Notes under the pieces: generated by a model
Seen by the model: only the letters and a program-made list of their open reading frames with translations
Database searches by the model: none
Told to the model about the DNA's origin: nothing
Assembly: GCA_013399015.1 (NCBI GenBank)
Contig: VWZX01010669.1
Location: forward strand, 107,549-171,548
Length of the DNA: 64,000 nucleotides
From: Galbula dea
Taxonomy: Eukaryota; Chordata; Aves; Piciformes; Galbulidae
Direction of reading: 5' to 3'
Shown here: positions 61,441 through 64,000 of the stretch, piece by piece
How the letters are laid out: each line of letters opens with the position of its first letter
Numbering within the stretch: the stretch's first letter is position 1
Position numbers and translations under genes: made by a program

Positions 61441-61500
61441 CCTCTTCCACAGGCTTCTCCTCTCTTTCACATGCTCCTCCCCTCTTCCACAGGCTCCTCC
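61441..61500. repeat. 20-bp tandem repeat, three copies
   Basis: Three adjacent 20-base units, 61441-61460, 61461-61480 and 61481-61500, of the form CCTCTTCCACAGGCTCCTCC. Copies 1 and 3 differ at one base; copy 2 is more diverged. The preceding 20 bases may be a fourth decayed copy. Confidence 0.85.
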
Positions 61501-63688
61501 CAGCAGCTGCCTCATGTATCCCAAACTGCAGAGCTTGTGTAGCTTCTCCATGAGTGGTCACAGCAAATCAACCCAGTCTGGCTTTTCACCCGTGCAGTGG
61601 CTGTGCACCCACAGAACTACATGTCAGCCAGAGTCTTTTGTCAGTTCATACATGAGCAACCCAACACCATCACTTCTCTACTGGCACCTTCTAGATACAC
61701 AGTGCATTCAGTGTACAGCATTACAGTCTGGGTTCTGACTACTCATTTCTCAGTGGTACAATGGTGTTTGGGGCCATATCTTATCAGTTTAGCATAGCTT
61801 TTAATATAAGGTTTATTGGGAAAAAAAAAGTTAGTACTGTAGGCACTCATCTATAGCAAAAATTCTTCCAAAAATAAACCCTTCCTGCTCAAGTTAGAGC
61901 CTGAGGCTTAGGGTATTAGCAGTCTGGAACCATAACAATACAACACATGAGATGCCCAAACAGGCCTGACCAGTATTTGTGCACTATGCCATCACTGCTT
62001 TCTTATTAGCAGTTCAATAACCCTTGGGGGATTGCTTCCACAGGGCTTCTTCCCTGCATACTAACTGCATAAGCAGGAAGACAGTGTGCCATCTACTGGC
62101 ACCTAAACGAACATGACAAATCTTTCAAGTGCTATATTCCAAAAAATAAAAGAGTGCTGTGCCTTGAAACATACCTGCAGTTAAATGATCGTTTATATCG
62201 TTGAAAATGCTTTTTTTAATGTAAATCAGGCAGTGGCAACTGATCTCTTGCCCTGCCCAGCACAACCAGCCACCATCCCAGGCTATCAGTCACAATGCTT
62301 CGTCCTCATGAGTCACATAGTGAATGATTCCTGCAGGGGTTTTGGCCAAGTCAGCTGGTACTCAACACTCCCTCAACTACTGCCTTCTCACAGGTATGGG
62401 TTAGCAGCTTAAGCAGTTACTATCATCTCAGCTAGTTTCTTCTCACCCAGGTTTGGCAGTTACGGAGAGCTTCGATGTTGATCTGAGCTAGCAATGTTAA
62501 CTCCACACTGAAGTGGACTCGGAGCACTGTCAGGTTCTGTTGCATATTCTCAGGTTGCCTGTTATTCGAGACTACCTGAAAATGGCCTCTTCTTAAACCC
62601 TCCTGCCAGTTTCACCAGCAACCAACTGGTTAATGTCTCCAGGGACTTCCAGTGTATTCCAGGAGAGACTACTAAATCTCTCCTTTATGTTCCAGCTCAT
62701 TCCTATCTCCTGTCTCAAATCTCTCACCCTCTCTTCTTTCTTTTCTTAATGTTCTGTAATTATTGTTTGTCATGTGCTTTTGCCAAGGATCAAGCTGCAG
62801 AGAACTATAAAAATAGAGGGAAAAAAATAAACTATCAGATTTCTGCAATGTCAAAAGGATCAGCCAGTAGGTTGTGTGTAACACTATCATTTTTCCTTGG
62901 CATTAAACATTATGAATAGGGGTAAATGTCACATTAGTGAATGTCGTATAATTTCCTCAATATGCTTGTGCCTGCTGTAAAACTAATATAAAAATTACAG
63001 TGTTTAAAGGTGGCTACCAAACCAAATATTCAAATGTTAGTCTAGTTTTCTGAAGCTGTAATTTGTCACAGGGAGCTGCAGTCTATGCAGCACTGTTAAA
63101 GTTAGTTATAGTATAGTTTAAGAACCCAACTTCAGGCTCCTAGGTTTTATAATCCTAGCCTTATTTTACTAAAAATGAACAGATACTCCAATTAATATTA
63201 TACTGCTTAATAATGAATATGCATACCAGAATTTTTAATCCCATCCTCTACTACTGTCACCCTGAGCAAGGCAGTCTCTGCTGTAGTTCTCTTAGCAAAG
63301 AACTGAGGAAAATGGGTGAAAATCTCTGTTTCTCCTTGCCAGTATTAATGAAAAATAGTTTAACTGGGAAAAATCCACCTCTGGCTTCCTGGACACTTGA
63401 AGTTACTAAGCCCACTAACTGAAGTAGACATGGCATCCTCAGAAACTGATCAAGTTATACAATGGATTAGAAAGTTAAAATCCTACATATCTTATCCCTA
63501 TTGCCATCCATGTCTGCGGCACACTATGCAGGTCTGTCCTGATTTGGGAATCGTATAAATCTCAGGATCTTTGTCCTGATAGCCAGACATCTGTAAGAAG
63601 GCTATTGACATACACACAGTCTTAATTCAGAGTGAATTAGTGCTTTTGGGACAATAAGAACTTAAGGAAGATTTTAACAAGAAGATGA
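61501..63688. other. Intergenic, no gene seen
   Basis: No coding exon or recognised repeat; ORFs here are of chance length. Confidence 0.6.
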
Positions 63689-64000
63689 AAGGCCGTGGTT
63701 CTTATGGGGGATTTTAACTACCCAGATATTTGCTGGAAAGCCTACTCAGCCAGCCATTCACAGTCCAGGAGGTTCCTCCAGTGCATTGATGATAACTTCT
63801 TGATGCAAGTGGTGGATGAGCCCTCTAGGAGGGGAGCGCTGCTGGACCTGATACTCACTAACAAGGAGGGTCTGGTTGAAAAGGTAGAGGTTGAGGGCAA
63901 CCTTGACTGCAGTGACCATGAGATGGTAGAATTCAGGGTCTCGTGTGGTAGGAACAGGATACGTACTAGGATCACAACCCTAGACTTCAATAGGGCCAAC
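63689..64000 (+). mobile_element. CR1 LINE ORF2, endonuclease domain (runs off right edge)
   Basis: An open frame of about 100 codons reads KAVVLMGDFNYPDICWK, then SQSRRFLQCIDDNFLMQVVD, RRGALLDLILTNKEGLV and LDCSDHEMVEFRVS. GDFN and SDH are two catalytic blocks of the APE-type endonuclease of CR1 ORF2, and the framework RRGALLDLILTNKEGLV is typical CR1. A stop lies just upstream in this frame, so the copy is 5'-truncated or decayed, but it has no frameshift up to the window edge. It may continue into the reverse-transcriptase domain outside. Confidence 0.95.

Overview
This is a 64 kb piece of vertebrate nuclear DNA, almost certainly from a bird. It is AT-rich, has many introns, and carries several copies of CR1, the dominant LINE of birds, ending in the avian-type ATTCTATG 3' repeat. 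The introns are short for a vertebrate. Crocodile or turtle cannot be formally excluded. There are no bacterial-style genes, operons or CRISPR arrays.

One protein-coding gene is clear. It is MYBPC1, slow skeletal myosin-binding protein C, on the minus strand. I could place 23 coding exons from the start codon at 51946 down to 1168. All splice sites are GT/AG, and the reading phase carries through without a break for 2,368 coding bases (789 complete codons). The exons encode, in order: a short charged N-terminal region, Ig domain C1, the M-domain, Ig domains C2 to C5, FnIII domain C6, and the first half of FnIII C7. The rest (C7 second half to C10) lies beyond the left edge, so the gene is cut by the window.

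Layout. 1-20531: densely spaced exons 23 to 7 (C7 back to the start of C1). 22878-31682: five microexons of 33-42 bases (exons 6 to 2), all phase 1-1, so any of them can be skipped without breaking the frame; they encode the variable N-terminus. 31683-51921: a 20 kb first intron with CR1 pieces and some plus-strand exon-like segments of doubtful meaning. 51922 to about 52080: first coding exon, short 5' UTR and a TATA box. 52081-64000: upstream intergenic DNA with CR1 fragments, a 20-bp tandem repeat and, at the right edge, the start of a longer CR1 copy with a readable endonuclease domain.

MyBP-C binds thick-filament myosin and titin through its C-terminal domains, and myosin S2 and actin through C1 and the M-domain. 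Everything that regulates cross-bridges is encoded here, and the thick-filament anchoring end is not. I found no evidence of a new biological system. The best leads are the cassette-exon cluster with UGCAUG motifs around it, and the unassigned plus-strand exon-like ORFs in intron 1.
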